The translations under genes were made by a program, and so were the position numbers. A stretch of 64,000 nt of DNA from JALHVH01 sp963773685 (GTDB taxonomy: Bacteria; Acidobacteriota; Aminicenantia; Aminicenantales; Saccharicenantaceae): assembly GCA_963773685.1 (NCBI GenBank), contig CAVZBY010000010.1:1-64000 (forward strand), read 5' to 3'. The notes below the pieces were generated by a model, which was not told the origin of the DNA, ran no database searches, and saw only the letters and a program-made list of their open reading frames with translations. Positions 29,415-38,524 of this stretch are shown in pieces (positions within the stretch are counted from its first letter, which is position 1; the number at the start of each line of letters is the position of its first letter).

Positions 29415-32356
29415 CCGGTCGCGGCTCTTCCCGGTCTCCTCTTTTCTGGCCGGGAGACCGGGCCCAGATCCCCGTTCAAAATAAAAGCGGCCCAATGGAA
29501 GGGATGAGCGTATTTGGACCGCAGCATCCGGACCTTGGCCGATCTTAGCGCTTCGGTCTTGCTCCGACCCTGAGACAATTGCTCATAGAATCCATCCATG
29601 AAATAGGCGGTGGACTTGTCCCCGATAGGCCAAAGCGTCGAGACGACCGACTTGGAGCCGGCGTAAAAGAACATCCTGGGAAGGCCCAAGAGCCCCTCGC
29701 CGCGCTCGAGTCCGCCTCGCCCCGTCTGACAGGCCGAGAGGACAACGAGGTCGGCGTCCAGCCTCAAATGATAGATCTCGCGGGCCTGGAGGATGCCGTC
29801 TTCCCCGTCGTTCGTCCCGGCCGAGAGGATCAGGGCCGACCGGAACGGAACCTTCTCATCCAGGAGCCCGTGACATGCGAAATGGACGATCCGGTAGTCC
29901 TCGAGGGGGAGGGCTTTCAAATCATCCTCGGCCGCTCCGGCCCCGAGAAGAATGTCCCTAAGCCCTTTTGGGAAATGCCCGGCAATATCCAGGACCTCTT
30001 TCCTGCTGTAAGGCAAGGGGGATAGATCGAACCCTTCGCCCTTATAGATCTCGCCGAACGTCCATCCCTGATTCGATTGGCCCTCCTTTTCAGGCGACCG
30101 CCCCCTCTTCAGGTCGGGAGCGCCGAGGGCCAGGAGCGACTTGCCCCTTGGCCGGGCAGCCTTCCGGGAAAGGAAGACGAGGGACGAGGCGGAAGGGGCG
30201 TAGGAGATCTCGAACCGTTCTATGAGGTACCCCGGGGCCGAAGCTCCGGAGTGCCGGAGCGTTTCGAACGGAAGGTAGTAAAGGATGCCGTCGGGGACGA
30301 TGATGAGCCTCTTGAGCCCGGAGCTCTCGGACCCGCCGAGAGAGGGAAGAAGCTCGCGGGCGATCCGTTCCGCCGCGAGCATCCCTGAAAAGCCCTTCCT
30401 GTCGGGAGTCGAGAGGGCCTTGAGATATCCCCGCAAAGACCTTTCGATCGCCTCTCTGGACGGCAGCTCGAACAGCTTGACGCTATCCCGGGTGATAAAG
30501 AACATAAAGGAACGGGCGTCGCCGAGGAAATATTCGATCAGGCCCGTTCCCTCGTCCAGGAATTCGGCCTGCAGTTTTCGGATGGAGAAGAGCTCGGACG
30601 AGACAAGGCTCGTCAGTTCGGGTTGTCCGGCCTTCATCTCGGAGATGAGCCGCAACGATTCGTCTTCGGCGCGGCCGAGCCTCTTCAGCTTCTCTCCGCG
30701 CTCCGTCCGTTCCATGGAGGGATCGGACAATTCCCTAATGAGGCCTGAGATCTCCTTGGATACCTCCTCTTCCCTCTCCTGAAGGCCCTGGGCCAAGCCA
30801 GCCCTGAAATCGATCCTGGCCTCGCCAAGGCATTCAAGGAAAGCGCGGGCTTTCGCCTTCTCGACTACGATGAACATCTCTTCGAGCCGGGCGCCGGAAG
30901 GATCCGCGTTCGAAAGTCGAAACAAGAGGTTCAGAAGGCTATCAAAGACCCCCAGCTTGTTCCGTACGAAGCCCGTTTTGAACGTTTCAAGGAAGATCCG
31001 GCTTCTGATCGAGTCGATCACGTCCACGGATTTCCGGAAATATTCGAGTGCCTTGTCCGAATCCCCCTGCTTTTCGAGGCATTGGCCAAGACCATAATAT
31101 GATTCCCAGAGAATTCGATTTAGCCCTAATTTCCCCGCAACATTTATTGCTCTTAAAAAATGGCCTAAAGCCGCTTTAAGGTTTCCTTGGCCCAAGTATG
31201 CTGTTCCCAAATTAGTACTTAGAGAAGCCTTCTCTTCATCCATCTTAGTCAGATTCGCTTCCTTTAATGCGGTTTTCAGCACGTCAATAGCATCTGCGAA
31301 CCTCCCCAAATCGGTCCTTATGGTTCCAATATTGTTTAGGCAGGAAATCTTAATTTGCTGAACCTGATTATCTTCTAAGTACTTCAAACATTCTTGATAA
31401 CAGCTCAACGACTTGCTAAGTTCAAGTTGACTGTTATGACGATTCGCTTGGTCCCTATACACTGCGCCCAGATTCGTAAGGTCTATAGAAATTGCTATCG
31501 AGGCGCCTGCCTTCCTGTCTATAGCTAGCGCCCTATTCAAGTAATCAAGCGCGCCCTCATGATCTCCAAGGTCTTTATAAATAAGTCCCATATTACTAAG
31601 GCACTCAGCTTCCATCTGAGAGTCCTTCAATTCTTTTGACGATCTAAGCGCCTGCTGGAAATGATAGAGTGCCCTCGAATAGTCGGTCGACTTCAAGAAA
31701 AAAACCCCTAGATTATTCAGGCATCGCCCCCGCTCGACCTGGAGGTTGAGCCTGGTGGCGATCTCCAGGGCCTCCTGGTTATTCGACAGGAAGCCCTTCA
31801 GGTCATTCATCTGCCAATAGGTCCCGCTCATCTGGCGGAGGCACTTGACGACGAATTCCTCGCCCTTGGTCTTCCGGCCCAGCGCAACGGCCTCGGCAAA
31901 GGAGGCCAGGGATCGCGGGAGGGCATTCGATTGCCGGAGGTCCTTCCCCTGATTGTAGAGGCGGATGATCTCCAGGGCCGTCCGACTGTAGGACAGCGCG
32001 TCGCTCCGGCCGGATTCTCCGGCTTTGAGGGCGGCGTCCGAAAAATTCCCCTCGGCCTCCCGGACTCGACCCAGGTTCCATTGGAGCAGGCCCAATTTCA
32101 CCAGGCAGGCGGCTTCGGCCGCAGGATCGCTCGCCGTTCGGGAGATCGTCAGGGCCTCGGTGAACCGGATGATGGAGCTCTCGAAGTCCCCGCGGATCCT
32201 TTCGGTTTCCCCCTGGCGGAACGCGCGGGCATAAGCCCCGTTGTTTTGAACCCCCAGCTTATCCGACACGCCGGCCGCCGCTCGAGCCGCCGGGCGGACG
32301 AGCGCAAGGCATAGAAGGAAGGTGACCCAACGTGCCCCGGGAGCGACGGGTTTCAT
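29336..32356 (-). CDS. TPR-CHAT protein (caspase-like protease), copy 2
   Basis: 1006 residues. Signal peptide (TFLLCLALVRPAARAAA), TPR array (about 35-460; for example CLNNLGVFFLKSTDYSRALY, CLSNMGLIYKDLGDHEGALD), coiled linker, then the CHAT domain. Catalytic residues: H829 in VHFACHGLLDE and C876 in LSACQTGRGG, the same 47-residue spacing as in copy 1. Matched stretches such as VKCLRQ-S--YW and ERGRCLNNLG show the two are paralogues. It lacks the C-terminal TM helix of copy 1 and ends in a ~40-residue charged tail encoded opposite the anti-sigma gene. A block at 31085-31720 is AT-rich while the flanks are GC-rich. Likely periplasmic; substrate unknown. Confidence 0.88.
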   Translation of the reverse strand: MKPVAPGARWVTFLLCLALVRPAARAAAGVSDKLGVQNNGAYARAFRQGETERIRGDFESSIIRFTEALTISRTASDPAAEAACLVKLGLLQWNLGRVREAEGNFSDAALKAGESGRSDALSYSRTALEIIRLYNQGKDLRQSNALPRSLASFAEAVALGRKTKGEEFVVKCLRQMSGTYWQMNDLKGFLSNNQEALEIATRLNLQVERGRCLNNLGVFFLKSTDYSRALYHFQQALRSSKELKDSQMEAECLSNMGLIYKDLGDHEGALDYLNRALAIDRKAGASIAISIDLTNLGAVYRDQANRHNSQLELSKSLSCYQECLKYLEDNQVQQIKISCLNNIGTIRTDLGRFADAIDVLKTALKEANLTKMDEEKASLSTNLGTAYLGQGNLKAALGHFLRAINVAGKLGLNRILWESYYGLGQCLEKQGDSDKALEYFRKSVDVIDSIRSRIFLETFKTGFVRNKLGVFDSLLNLLFRLSNADPSGARLEEMFIVVEKAKARAFLECLGEARIDFRAGLAQGLQEREEEVSKEISGLIRELSDPSMERTERGEKLKRLGRAEDESLRLISEMKAGQPELTSLVSSELFSIRKLQAEFLDEGTGLIEYFLGDARSFMFFITRDSVKLFELPSREAIERSLRGYLKALSTPDRKGFSGMLAAERIARELLPSLGGSESSGLKRLIIVPDGILYYLPFETLRHSGASAPGYLIERFEISYAPSASSLVFLSRKAARPRGKSLLALGAPDLKRGRSPEKEGQSNQGWTFGEIYKGEGFDLSPLPYSRKEVLDIAGHFPKGLRDILLGAGAAEDDLKALPLEDYRIVHFACHGLLDEKVPFRSALILSAGTNDGEDGILQAREIYHLRLDADLVVLSACQTGRGGLERGEGLLGLPRMFFYAGSKSVVSTLWPIGDKSTAYFMDGFYEQLSQGRSKTEALRSAKVRMLRSKYAHPFHWAAFILNGDLGPVSRPEKRRPGRAATGQGSIEKTSNLDSPILPSESRAETDQ

Positions 32357-32373
32357 GGGAGAGTTCCTGATTT

Positions 32374-32402
32374 ATATAGTATATGACCCTCGGAATTGTC
32401 AA
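32374..32402 (-). promoter_or_regulatory. Promoter of the second TPR-CHAT gene
   Basis: Minus strand TTGACA (complement at 32397-32402), 17-base spacer, CTATAT (complement at 32374-32379). The predicted start is close to 32367, so the leader is only about ten bases. Confidence 0.65.
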
Positions 32403-32496
32403 TTATTCTCACGCCGGCAAGATCATGAATTCATTGACTTTTGCCGGCTCCGGTCTATACTTGATTCCCTCCGGGCCGGACCTCGGGAAGCGGCAC

Positions 32497-33453
32497 ATGA
32501 AGCGATCGACGATATGGGCGGCGGTGGCGATCATCCTGATCACCGGGCCCCTCTCCGCCCAGACAAAGCGGACCCCCCCCGCCGCTAAAAGGACGGGCGA
32601 CGGCATTCCTTCCTCGTTCCAGTTCAGCGGCTGGGTCCTGAACGGCACGCCCAGGAAGCTTTCGGGGAAAGCCCTTGCCGATCATCTGGCCGGACGAGGC
32701 GCAACGGCCCTGCAGTACGGCGTCAAGGGCCTGTCCGTGCATCGCTTCAAGCCCTCGAGCCGGACGAAACAGACCGCCGGGAAGGAATTCACGCTCGAGG
32801 TCTTCCGGATGGATTCGGCCACGGACGCCTTCGGACTTTTCTCATTCGAGCGACGAAGCACGGAAACGGCCTCGCCCGCCGTGGCCGCCCCCAATGCGAT
32901 CGGCTCGGACCGCGCCGTCCTGGTCAAAGGCTACGCCTATCTCGAGATCCGGGCGAAGGGATGCGAACGCGCCGAGATCGAGAAGCTGGCAGCCTCAGCG
33001 GCGAGAAGGATCGGGCTTCCCGCCGAGCCGCCGCCCCCGGGAATCGTCCGGCTTCCACGGACGAACCTCGTCCCGGGAAGCGAGCGCTATATCATAGGGG
33101 ACATCGCGGCCGGGGCGGAAACGCCTTTCTTGAACCGGGACTTCTGGGGCTTCCGGGCAGGGACGAGCCGAGGCTATGCGGCGCGATACGCCCCCGGAGA
33201 CAGCAAGCTCATCGTCGTGGAGTTCGCCGAGGCGCCGGAGGGGCTCACGGGACACGCGCTCGCGCTCTTTAAGGAATACCTCGAAGACGTCCGTGAAGGG
33301 GACGGGCTCGTGGTCGGATCCGACGTTTCGGGAGGGACATGCCTCTTCCGCTTGTCCGGGAAGATCGCCGTTCTGATCATCGGTGAGCCGGACCGGGCGA
33401 CCGCGGACGCCCGTCTTTTGGAAGTGCTGGCGGAATTCGCCGATCCGGACTGA
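32497..33453 (+). CDS. Secreted DUF6599-like protein
   Basis: 318 residues from the ATG at 32497 (GGGAAG upstream); a longer open frame from 32383 has no ribosome site and would place the signal peptide internally. The signal peptide is IWAAVAIILITGPLSAQ. The body contains FTLEVFRMDSATDAFGLFSFERR and GSDRAVLVKGYAYLEIRAKG, the pattern of DUF6599, proteins of unknown function exported by Acidobacteriota and relatives. No catalytic motif seen. Divergent from the second TPR-CHAT gene. Confidence 0.65.
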   Translation: MKRSTIWAAVAIILITGPLSAQTKRTPPAAKRTGDGIPSSFQFSGWVLNGTPRKLSGKALADHLAGRGATALQYGVKGLSVHRFKPSSRTKQTAGKEFTLEVFRMDSATDAFGLFSFERRSTETASPAVAAPNAIGSDRAVLVKGYAYLEIRAKGCERAEIEKLAASAARRIGLPAEPPPPGIVRLPRTNLVPGSERYIIGDIAAGAETPFLNRDFWGFRAGTSRGYAARYAPGDSKLIVVEFAEAPEGLTGHALALFKEYLEDVREGDGLVVGSDVSGGTCLFRLSGKIAVLIIGEPDRATADARLLEVLAEFADPD

Positions 33454-33482
33454 TGCCTCCGCGGCAAGCGGCCTCCTGACCG

Positions 33483-33947
33483 TCAATCCGGAGACGTCAG
33501 GGCCGAGAGCATGAAATTCCCGTATCGCTCCAGGACATCCCGGATGAGGTCTTCCTTGGAGAGCTTCATGATCTCGGCGGGGGGTCGCCCTTTCATGAAC
33601 TCCACGGACTCTTCTTCCTGCGGGGCTGACTTCGTCTTCCGGCCTTTGACGACGAGCCCGAGCTTGAGTTCGAAGGCATTGCGCGGGAGGACTATCCGGT
33701 AGCGGAAATTGTCCTTATTCGAACCGGGGAAGCTCAGCTCGAGTTCGATGGCCACGCCCTTCTCTTCGTTGAACCTGACCCTGACGCCGTAGTCCTTCAT
33801 CTCCTCCTTGAGGCTCTCGAAGGCGGGTTCGGCGATGAATTCACAGAATTGGGTGAAACTCTCGAGGGTGTCGGCCTGGGCCTTCTCGATGAGCTTGAAG
33901 GCTTCAAAACGCTTTCGCAGCTCTTCTTTCCAGGTTTCTATGGGCAT
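33483..33947 (-). CDS. Conserved hypothetical cytosolic protein
   Basis: 154 residues from the ATG at 33947 (MPIETWKEEL); 14 extra in-frame codons upstream are possible. Charged N-terminal helices (ELRKRFEAFKLIEKAQADTLESFTQFCEFIAEPAFESLKEEM) precede a beta-rich half (VRVRFNEEKGVAIELELSFPG, then FRYRIVLPRNAFELKLGLVVKG). No signal peptide, TM segment or known motif. Family not recognised. Its expected amino-acid composition and ribosome site make it a real gene. Confidence 0.75.
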   Translation of the reverse strand: MPIETWKEELRKRFEAFKLIEKAQADTLESFTQFCEFIAEPAFESLKEEMKDYGVRVRFNEEKGVAIELELSFPGSNKDNFRYRIVLPRNAFELKLGLVVKGRKTKSAPQEEESVEFMKGRPPAEIMKLSKEDLIRDVLERYGNFMLSALTSPD

Positions 33948-34167
33948 GACCTTTATCCGTCGCTCAATGACGGGCGAATGATAACACACTTCGACCTTAA
34001 GTTTAAGCGCAAAGACCCCCCGGGGTCAGGTGCCGGCTGAGGTCAGCAAAAGGGGGGTGATGATTGGAAATTTGAGGGAGCCCTCTCCAGCCGGCCAAAG
34101 AGAGCCGATGTCATTATAGCAAAGACGAACGCGAACGCAAGGGGGGATGCAGGATATTTTCTGCAGG
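33948..34167. other. Intergenic region, nothing clear
   Basis: About 220 bases between two minus-strand genes. It contains G-rich and A/G-rich runs (AAAGGGGGGTGATG, GAAAATATCCTGCATCC on the minus strand) but no hairpin with T-run and no good promoter that I could identify. Confidence 0.4.
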
Positions 34168-35110
34168 CTATAATTTATTCGTTCTCAAGCTCTTTAGGAG
34201 CGCGGCCCAAACGGTCTCCGTATCCAGGTCCGATAGGGCCTCCGCGGCGAGCACGACGGACCGCCCGTAGGGCTCCCAGGCCGGGACGTTCTTCTGAAGG
34301 AAAAGGGCGGTCACGCTCGTTCCGCAGGCGGCCGCCAGGTGGGTGATCCCCGAATCGTTGCCGATATAGAGGGAGGCCTCGGCCAGGAGCCCCGCAACCG
34401 CGAGGATCGGCGGCCTGCGAATCCATATCCAGCCCGGCGGCAGGGCATCCCGTTCGAGTCGCCCGGAGACGGCGGCGCATTCTTCCGCTTCCCCGGTTAT
34501 GAAGGCGCCGGGAACCCCGGCTCGCCGTAGGCGGCGGGCGATCTCGAGGAACCTTTCGAACGGCCAGATCTTGGCCGTTCCGCCGCTTCCAGGATGGATG
34601 ATCGCGAGCCCTCCATCGCCGGGAATAACGTTCCCGAGTCGAGCCCGCGCCGCCGCCATCCCTCCCTTCTCGGAATGGATCCGCGAGCATTCGTCGAAAT
34701 CGGGAGGAGCGCCGCCCGGGCCCGGAAATGCCGCCAGGGTATCCGCGAAAAAGCTCCGGCTGAGTGGACCCCGCAACGGCGGATCGGCCGCTGAGATGAA
34801 GACCGCGGGAATTCCCAAGCCCCGGAGGGAGGCTTCTATCCCGGATCGGGACGGAGCCTGCGTCCAACCGATCGCCAGCGAGCAGTCCCCCGCCCGGACC
34901 CGCGGCGGGGCACCGGCGCCCCCGAAGAGAAAAGAGGCTTCCCGGCCCTCCAGCGGAACGACCTCATCCGCGATCCCCGAATCGAGGAACAATCCGCCGT
35001 ATTCTCCCCGGCAAAGGAGGGCGCGCCTATGTCCGGCCACGGTCCGGCGCAGACAAGGCCATGGACGGCGTGGCAACGAGCAGGTCGCCCAGGCCTCCCA
35101 AACAAAACAT
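34168..35110 (-). CDS. GT9-family (heptosyltransferase-like) glycosyltransferase, one frameshift
   Basis: About 313 residues when restored. The true N-terminus starts at the ATG at 35110 with the nucleotide-sugar fold MFCLGGLGDLLVATPSMAL, in another frame from the rest; the shift is near 35040. The C-terminal half has the GT9 signature: AIIHPGSGGTAKIWPFERFLEIARRL, then ASLYIGNDSGITHLAAACGTSVTALF. Family members add heptose or related sugars to lipopolysaccharide core from an ADP- or NDP-sugar at the cytoplasmic face. A HldE-type adenylyltransferase elsewhere in the window (53.6-54.1 kb) fits an ADP-heptose supply. Confidence 0.85.
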
Positions 35111-35214
35111 GAGGACGCTCACGGCGCCCCCAGAGTGGGCGAAACGCCGGCGTCTGTCAAGAGCACGAATGTCCCCGCTTCAAGGGCGTCCCTTTTTGCT
35201 GTCTCCGCCGATTT

Positions 35215-36203
35215 ATGATAAGAATTGTCTCAATGAATCCGCTTCCGGAACGCCGGCCGCCCTCGAGGAGGCGGACGCTTCTCCTGGTCCTCAAGATCGT
35301 TTTCAGCGCGTCCGTGCTTGCCCTCATCATCATTTACAAGGCCCCGATCCGGGAAATTCTGGGGGTCCTGCGGACGGTCCGCCTGGGTTGGCTGGTCCCC
35401 GCATTCTCCCTGCACGCCATCGGGATCTTCGCGAGCGCCTACCGCTGGCAGATCCTGGCCCGCGCGCAGGGCGACGAGATCCCCCTCGGCTACCTCATGA
35501 AGTCCTACCTCGTGGGGACGTTCTTCAGCAACTTCCTGCCCTCGAGCTACGGGGGCGACATCGTGCGGATCTGGGACGGCTCCCGATACTCCAAGTCCCT
35601 GGTCCGATCCTCCGCCGTCGTGGTCGTCGAAAGGGCCACGGGCATCATCGTCCTGTTCCTCTTCGCCCTCTTCGCTTCGCTGTTCAGGCTGGACATGGCC
35701 AACGAGGTCCCGGTCATCTGGGCGTCGCTCGTTCTCGGGCTCGCGGGCCTTGCCCTGGCCGCCCTGTTCTTCACGCCCCTCGCGGAGCGCTTCATCCGCG
35801 CGCTTCCCGGACAGGAAGCTCCTCCGGGCCCCGAAGCAGAAGGTCCTCGCCTTCCGTGCGATCATCCTGGATTACAGGCACCATAAGGGCCCGTTCCTTC
35901 GGGCTTCCTTCTGGGCCCTTGTCCTCCAGGCCAACGTGGTCGTCTATTTCTTCTTCATCGGCAAGGCCTTCCGGCTCGAGATCGGCTTCCCGGATTATTT
36001 CATCTTCGTCCCCATCGTCCTGCTCGTCCAGGCCCTCCCGGTGACGATCAACGGCCTGGGCCTCCGGGAGGGATCGACCATCGAGATCTTCAAGTATTAC
36101 CTCATCCCCGCGGGGACGGCCGTCGCCTTTTCCCTCGTCGACGTCGGGCTTCCGTCTGGTCCTGGGCGCGGTCGGCGGGATCATCTACGCTTCCAGGAAA
36201 TGA
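35215..36203 (+). CDS. YbhN/AglD-type (UPF0104) polytopic membrane protein, two frameshifts
   Basis: About 329 residues when restored. Several TM helices (LLLVLKIVFSASVLALIII, GWLVPAFSLHAIGIFASAY) and the family motif FFSNFLPSSYGGDIVRIWDG are in the first frame. After a shift near 35812 comes FRAIILDYRHHKGPFLRASFW and the second motif PVTINGLGLREGSTI. After another near 36145 it ends LVLGAVGGIIYASRK. Proteins of this flippase-like family (lysylphosphatidylglycerol synthase TM region) act on lipid-linked substrates. It opens a cell-envelope gene series and overlaps the next start (ATGA). Confidence 0.85.
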
Positions 36204-37364
36204 ACGCGCGACCGGCCCTCTTCCGGCTCTCGTCATCGGCTCGTTCTCGTCCGAGCCCGCGGCCCCGCCCTCCAGCGGGACGTCTCCGATTTCGAAACGC
36301 AGGATCGCGAAGATCAACGTTCAGATCCGGGACCTCCGGGCGAAGCTCGCCGAGGCGAACAAGAAGGAATCGACCATCCTCTCCGACCTGGACCGGATCG
36401 GCCTCAGAAAACGGCTCATCCGCGCGGAGCTGGCCGCCGGCGCCGTCGCCGTCGAACGGACCGACGGCGAGCTCGAGACCCTCAGGAAGGATATCGCCCT
36501 CCGGCGGACGGCCCTCGAATCGGAGAGACGGTCGGTCGAGAGGACGCTCGTGACGCTCTACAAGTTCGGACGATTCGATCGTCCTTCAGTTCGCCCTGCG
36601 GTCCGAGAACATCGAAGCCTTCCTTGCCGAGAGCCGGAACCTCGCCTTCCTCGCCCGCTACCAGAACGACGTCGTCAGGGGCTTCCTGGCCGCCCTGGCC
36701 GAGCTGGGCGTGTCCCAGGGCCGGTTGGAGGCCAAGAAGGTCGAGATCGCGGACCTCCTCCGGGCGGCCGGCGAGAAGAAAAAGGAGCTCGAAGCCGAGG
36801 AACGGAAGAACCGCGAGCTCGTCGCCTCCGTCCAGCGCAACAAGAGGACCTACGCCCAGGCCCTCGAGGAGCTCGCGGAGAGCGGGCGGCAGCTGCAGGC
36901 CCTGATGAAGAGGATCGTCGAGGAGAACTATCCCCTCCCCTACCCGTTCATTCCCCTTTACGAGAAGAAGGGCGCTCTCGTCTGGCCCGTATCGGGCCGG
37001 ATCATCACGCCCTTCGGGCCGCAGAAACACCCCCGATTCAACACGATCACCACGAACAGCGGGATCGAGATCGCCCCGAAAAGGGCGGGAACGTCCGTCC
37101 TGGCCGTCCACGCCGGCCGGGTGGTCTATGCCGACGCCTTCGAAGGGTACGGCAACCTGATCATCGTCGATCACGGCCTGACCTATTACACCCTATACGG
37201 CCATTGCTCCGAATTCCGGGTCGCCAAGGGGGACCCCGTCCGGCCCGGACAGCACGATCGCCCTGTCCGGGGATTCCGGCTCCCTCAAGGGAGAGTGCCT
37301 CTATTTCGAGATCCGGTACAAGACGAAGGCCCTCGATCCCTTGAAATGGCTCAAACGAAGGTGA
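36200..37364 (+). CDS. EnvC-like murein hydrolase activator (M23/LytM domain), frameshifted
   Basis: Restored length about 388 residues. After the start at 36200 a shift near 36230 leads to a long coiled coil (RRIAKINVQIRDLRAKLAEA, then ELETLRKDIALRRTALESER); a second near 36570 continues it (LQFALRSENIEAFLAESRNL, then LEAKKVEIADLLRAAGEKKK). The LytM domain begins near ALVWPVSGRIITPFGPQKHP, with DHGLTYYTLYGHCSEF. A third shift near 37250 gives SGDSGSLKGECLYFEIRYKTKALDPLKWLKR. A GHC in place of GHL next to the last histidine is visible. EnvC-type proteins activate amidases during cell separation. Neighbours S41 and YibQ match the usual envC context. Confidence 0.85.
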
Positions 37365-37385
37365 TACAATGCATTGTTTGAAACC

Positions 37386-38522
37386 ATGAGATCCTCCCGT
37401 TTCCGGCTCGTCTTCCTCACCGCGTGCGTCGGGCTCTGCCTCTTCTTCGTCCTGGAACGCAGCTTCCTCCCCGGCGTCCCCCAGCGGGCGTCCTTCAAGG
37501 GGTTCGACCTGCTGGGCGCCGTCGCGCGTCTCGTCAGGAACGATTACATCGAGGAGCGGGACCCGGCCCGGACGATGGAGGGGGCCTGCCGGGGGCTCAT
37601 CGATACTCTCGACCCCGTCTCCAGCTATTTCGGCCGTGACTCCACGGCCAAGTACCTCCGGCGCGATTCCCGGTGGGCCGATATCGGCGTCGTGCTCTTC
37701 AAGCGCTCCCACGGGCTCTTCCCGCAGGTCGCGGGTCTGGCCGAAGGTTCCCCCGCCGAAAAGGCCGGGGTCCGGCTCGGCGATACCGTCAGCGCCATGG
37801 ACGGCCGGGGCACTCTCGACATGAGCTCCCTGGAGGCCAATCTCTACCTCAAGGACCTCGAGCAGAAGCCGGTCGTTCTCAAGGTCGTGCGGGACGACCA
37901 GACGCTCGAGGTCACGGTCCTCAGGGCCTTGCTCCATGCCGAGCCCTTCACGTTCACGACGGAGGGGGCGTTCGCCGTCCTCGCGATCCACGGCCTCTAC
38001 GCTCCCGGCGTCGACGACATCCGCTCCAAGGTCGTGCCCCTTCTCAAGGCCCGCAGGTCTCCCTACGTCCTGGACCTCCGCAACTGTTCCGAGGGGGAGA
38101 TCGAAGAGGCCCGGAGGCTCCTCAACGTCTTCGTCCGATCGCCGAAGATCGGCGATTTCGAAAGGAAGGGCGGGATCAAGGACCCCCTCGCCTGCGCGGA
38201 AGCCCCCGACCTGGACCGGCTTCCCGCCGCGATATGGATCAACGGGGCGACGATGGGGCCGGCCGAGCTCGTCGCCGCCGTCCTCCAGGAGACCGGCAAG
38301 GTCCGGGCCATCGGGACGTCGACACCGGGCCTCGTTTCCCGGCAGGAGCTCTTTCCCCTGGAGGACGACAGCTCCGTCCTCGTCACTTCGGGCGTCTTCA
38401 CCCTCGCTTCGGGAAAGAAGCTCTGGGAGGAGGGCGTGAGCCCGGACGAGAGCCTCGACCGGGGGGATCAGAGCACCGCCGCCTTCATCAAGAAAACCTC
38501 GGCCCTTCTTCCCAAGCGTTGA
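37386..38522 (+). CDS. S41-family (C-terminal processing peptidase-like) protein with lost catalytic residues
   Basis: 378 residues from the ATG at 37386; a TTG at 37374 is an alternative. N-terminal TM anchor (LVFLTACVGLCLFFVL), a region DYIEERDPARTMEGACRGLIDTLDPVSSYF typical of CtpA/CtpB, a PDZ domain (about 95-185: VAGLAEGSPAEKAGVRLGDTV), then the S41 core. The catalytic serine in SASASE is replaced: the line reads NGATMGPAELVAAVL, with Gly291 at the serine place. The lysine in the G-K-G motif reads TPGLVSRQ, with Leu316. It is thus probably a pseudo-protease acting as a scaffold, perhaps for EnvC encoded just upstream. Confidence 0.85.
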   Translation: MRSSRFRLVFLTACVGLCLFFVLERSFLPGVPQRASFKGFDLLGAVARLVRNDYIEERDPARTMEGACRGLIDTLDPVSSYFGRDSTAKYLRRDSRWADIGVVLFKRSHGLFPQVAGLAEGSPAEKAGVRLGDTVSAMDGRGTLDMSSLEANLYLKDLEQKPVVLKVVRDDQTLEVTVLRALLHAEPFTFTTEGAFAVLAIHGLYAPGVDDIRSKVVPLLKARRSPYVLDLRNCSEGEIEEARRLLNVFVRSPKIGDFERKGGIKDPLACAEAPDLDRLPAAIWINGATMGPAELVAAVLQETGKVRAIGTSTPGLVSRQELFPLEDDSSVLVTSGVFTLASGKKLWEEGVSPDESLDRGDQSTAAFIKKTSALLPKR

Positions 38523-38524
38523 TC

